Of a DNA stretch of 64,000 bases, positions 62,287-64,000 are shown piece after piece (position 1 is the stretch's first letter; the number at the start of each line of letters is the position of its first letter). Below the pieces are notes generated by a model. That model had not been told where the DNA came from. It did no database searches and saw nothing but the letters and a program-made list of their open reading frames with translations. A program made the position numbers and the translations under genes. The DNA lies in assembly GCF_030124175.1 (NCBI RefSeq), contig NZ_JASKMT010000014.1, positions 1 through 64,000 of the forward strand, written 5' to 3'. This DNA comes from Streptomyces sp. 549 (GTDB taxonomy: Bacteria; Actinomycetota; Actinomycetes; Streptomycetales; Streptomycetaceae).

Positions 62287-63129
62287 ATGCCCCAGCACAC
62301 GTCCGGGTCCCGGCGCACGGCCACGGCGGTACCGCCGCAGGCCGTAGCGACGGCACGCACCACCGCCCCCAGCTCACTCCACGAGTTGTGGCGGTCGTAC
62401 AAGGACACCGGTGACGAGCGACTGCGGGAGCAGCTGATCCTGCACTACTCCCCGTTGGTGAAGTACGTGGCCGGGCGGGTCAGTGTGGGTCTGCCGGCCA
62501 ACGTCGAGCAGGCCGACTTCGTCTCCTCCGGTGTCTTCGGGCTGATCGACGCCATCGAGAAGTTCGACCCAGAGCGCTCGATCAAGTTCGAGACCTACGC
62601 CATCACCCGGATCCGCGGCGCCATGATCGACGAGCTGCGCGCCCTGGACTGGATCCCGCGCTCCGTCCGGCAGAAGGCCCGCGCGGTGGAACGGGCCTAC
62701 GCCACCCTGGAGGCGTCGCTGCGCCGTTCCCCCTCCGAGGCGGAGGTGGCGAACGAGATGGGCATCCAGCTCGAAGAACTGCACGGCGTCTTCAGCCAGC
62801 TCTCCCTGGCCAACGTCGTCGCGCTCGAGGAGCTGCTGCACGTCGGTGGAGAGAGCGGCGACCGGCTGAGCCTCATGGACACCCTGGAGGACACCGCCGC
62901 CGACAACCCGGTGGAGATCGCCGAGGACCGTGAGCTGCGCCGGTTGCTGGCCCGTGCGGTGAACACGCTGCCCGACCGGGAGAAGACGGTGGTGACGCTC
63001 TACTACTACGAGGGCCTGACCCTGTCCGAGATCGGGCAGGTCCTGGGCGTCACCGAGAGCCGGGTCAGCCAGATCCACACCAAGTCCGTGCTCCAGTTGC
63101 GGGCCAAGCTGGCCGAGCTGGGCCGCTGA
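62287..63129 (+). CDS. whiG: RNA polymerase sigma factor WhiG
   Basis: A 280-residue FliA-type sigma factor, ATG 62287. Region 2 ([60 protein letters not shown]) and region 4 ([40 protein letters not shown]) are intact. The 30-residue N-terminal part is Thr/Ala rich. WhiG starts sporulation in aerial hyphae by driving whiH and whiI, and it is held off by the RsiG-c-di-GMP complex; all known for the family. The 18-base direct repeat overlaps its stop. Confidence 0.97.
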   Translation: MPQHTSGSRRTATAVPPQAVATARTTAPSSLHELWRSYKDTGDERLREQLILHYSPLVKYVAGRVSVGLPANVEQADFVSSGVFGLIDAIEKFDPERSIKFETYAITRIRGAMIDELRALDWIPRSVRQKARAVERAYATLEASLRRSPSEAEVANEMGIQLEELHGVFSQLSLANVVALEELLHVGGESGDRLSLMDTLEDTAADNPVEIAEDRELRRLLARAVNTLPDREKTVVTLYYYEGLTLSEIGQVLGVTESRVSQIHTKSVLQLRAKLAELGR

Positions 63130-63164
63130 ATCGTCCCTCCCGGCTCAATCGTCCCTCCCGGCTC
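63129..63164 (+). repeat. 18-nt perfect tandem duplication at the whiG stop
   Basis: AATCGTCCCTCCCGGCTC occurs twice head to tail at 63129-63146 and 63147-63164. The last base of the whiG stop codon is the first base of unit one. Confidence 0.85.
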
Positions 63165-63295
63165 AGGCGTGCCCCGAAGCCATGACGTGACCCCTGCGGC
63201 AGGGTCAGCAGGTCGGTCCCCACCCGTGCCGGAGACGTGTGCCGCTCCCGGCGGACTCCCCGCCGAGCGTCGCGGGCAGGCTCTATGGTGGGGGA

Positions 63296-63889
63296 GTGCC
63301 CAGGATTCGAGCGGCCTCGGTGGCCGAGCACCGGAACATGCAGCGCAGCGCCCTGCTGGACGCCGCTCGCTCCCTGCTGTCCGAGGGCGGAACGGAGGCA
63401 CTGACCTTCCCCGCGCTCGCCGAGCGCACCGGGCTGGCGCGCTCGTCGGTGTACGAGTACTTCCGCTCCCGGGCGGCCGTCGTCGAAGAGCTGTGCGCGG
63501 CCGACTTCCCGGTCTGGGCGGCCGAGGTCGAGCGCGCCATGGCCGCGGCAGGCACCCCCGAGGCGAAGATCGAGGCCTACGTGCGCCGCCAGCTCGCGCT
63601 GGTCGGCGACCGCAGGCACCGGGCAGTGGTGGCCATCTCCGCAGGCGAGCTGGACCAGGGCGCGAGGGAGAAGATCCGTGCCGCGCACGGCGGCCTCATC
63701 GCGATGATCGTGGAGGCGCTGGAGGATCTCGGCCACGACCAGCCGCGGCTCGCCGCCATGCTGCTCCAGGGCATCGTCGACGCCGCAGTGCGCAGGATCG
63801 AACTTGGTGCGGCTGAGGAGCCCGAACGCATCACCGAGGCGGCCGTCTCCATGGCCCTGACCGGCGTCGGCGGCGCAGTCCGGTACTGA
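63296..63889 (+). CDS. TetR family transcriptional regulator
   Basis: A 197-residue TetR protein, GTG 63296. The helix-turn-helix is RSALLDAARSLLSEGGTEAL with LTFPALAERTGLARSSVYEYF (residues 17-53). The C-terminal helices (KIEAYVRRQLALVGDRRHRA, LEDLGHDQPRLAAMLLQGIV) form the ligand and dimer domain. The start has no good ribosome site apart from the adjacent GGGGGAG, so leaderless translation is possible. Its target is unknown. The last 110 bases of the window hold no supported gene. Confidence 0.93.
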   Translation: MPRIRAASVAEHRNMQRSALLDAARSLLSEGGTEALTFPALAERTGLARSSVYEYFRSRAAVVEELCAADFPVWAAEVERAMAAAGTPEAKIEAYVRRQLALVGDRRHRAVVAISAGELDQGAREKIRAAHGGLIAMIVEALEDLGHDQPRLAAMLLQGIVDAAVRRIELGAAEEPERITEAAVSMALTGVGGAVRY

Positions 63890-64000
63890 GACCCCCGCTG
63901 TCAGGAGGGTCGTCGTCTGCCGCGGTCGCAGCGGTGACCGGGTCATGGCTTCGAGCAGGACCCGCCCGGCAGGGGCGTTCGGTTCGGTGGCGCATCTTGA

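Overview
The window is a GC-rich actinobacterial chromosome segment and almost certainly comes from a Streptomyces species. The evidence is very high GC with strong third-position bias, frequent GTG starts, a sporulation sigma factor WhiG, the developmental regulator NsdA, an H1-tailed HU protein of the HupS type, four tandem signal peptidases (SipW, X, Y, Z) and a conservon tail (roadblock, DUF742, GTPase). As far as I recall, the gene order follows the S. coelicolor core from the leuCD and hupS region to whiG. Most of the window is therefore conserved housekeeping core with a few accessory insertions.

Layout. 1-1341 is the end of a conservon signalling operon. 1524-4376 holds an FAH-family enzyme, gltX and three tRNAs (Gln-CTG and two identical Glu-CTC). 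4409-6851 is a small accessory block: a MerR regulator diverging from a DUF4188 gene across a perfect 20-bp inverted repeat, then a DUF6461 gene. 7071-11584 holds ndgR diverging from leuCD, then hupS. 11565-18769 holds cofC, an acyltransferase, gpsA, ddl, a lipoprotein, a stand-alone Lrp/AsnC sensor domain, thiL, thiD and rpmB. 19008-29618 holds a DAK2-family kinase, recG interrupted by an in-frame intein, rsmD, coaD, a DivIVA-like protein, DUF177, rpmF, rnc and mutM. 29883-30509 is a decayed toxin-antitoxin-like pair. 30800-36603 holds a secreted CAP protein, acyP, a small coiled-coil protein and smc. 36647-39511 is a sugar-transporter pseudogene carrying a complete IS200/IS605-type element (tnpA and tnpB). 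39790-49735 holds ftsY, a small prim-pol protein, nsdA, amtB-glnK-glnD and ffh. 49833-51794 holds a methyltransferase and a SprT-like protein. 51942-62037 is the ribosome and secretion run rpsP, khpA, rimM, trmD, rplS, sipW-X-Y-Z, DUF2469, yraN, comM-like and dprA. 62287-63889 holds whiG and a TetR regulator.

How the genes work together. Three blocks serve protein export: ftsY and ffh target nascent chains, and four leader peptidases process exported proteins next to ribosome-maturation genes. amtB-glnK-glnD is a nitrogen-sensing module. rpmB, DAK2, recG, rsmD, coaD, DUF177, rpmF, rnc, mutM and smc form the familiar conserved string joining ribosomal proteins, RNA maturation and chromosome maintenance.

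The most notable items are: (1) a 339-residue intein splitting the Walker A lysine and threonine of RecG, with Ala at position 1 and the W-C-T signature of class 3 inteins plus a LAGLIDADG endonuclease; (2) the IS200/IS605 element, whose ends can be placed to the base because it splits a recognisable reading frame, giving a predicted TAM and guide for its TnpB; (3) the 44-bp near-continuous palindrome at 5173-5216; (4) the TA-like remnant with three separate lesions; (5) a paired TTGTCCACA DnaA-box site before yraN-comM-dprA.
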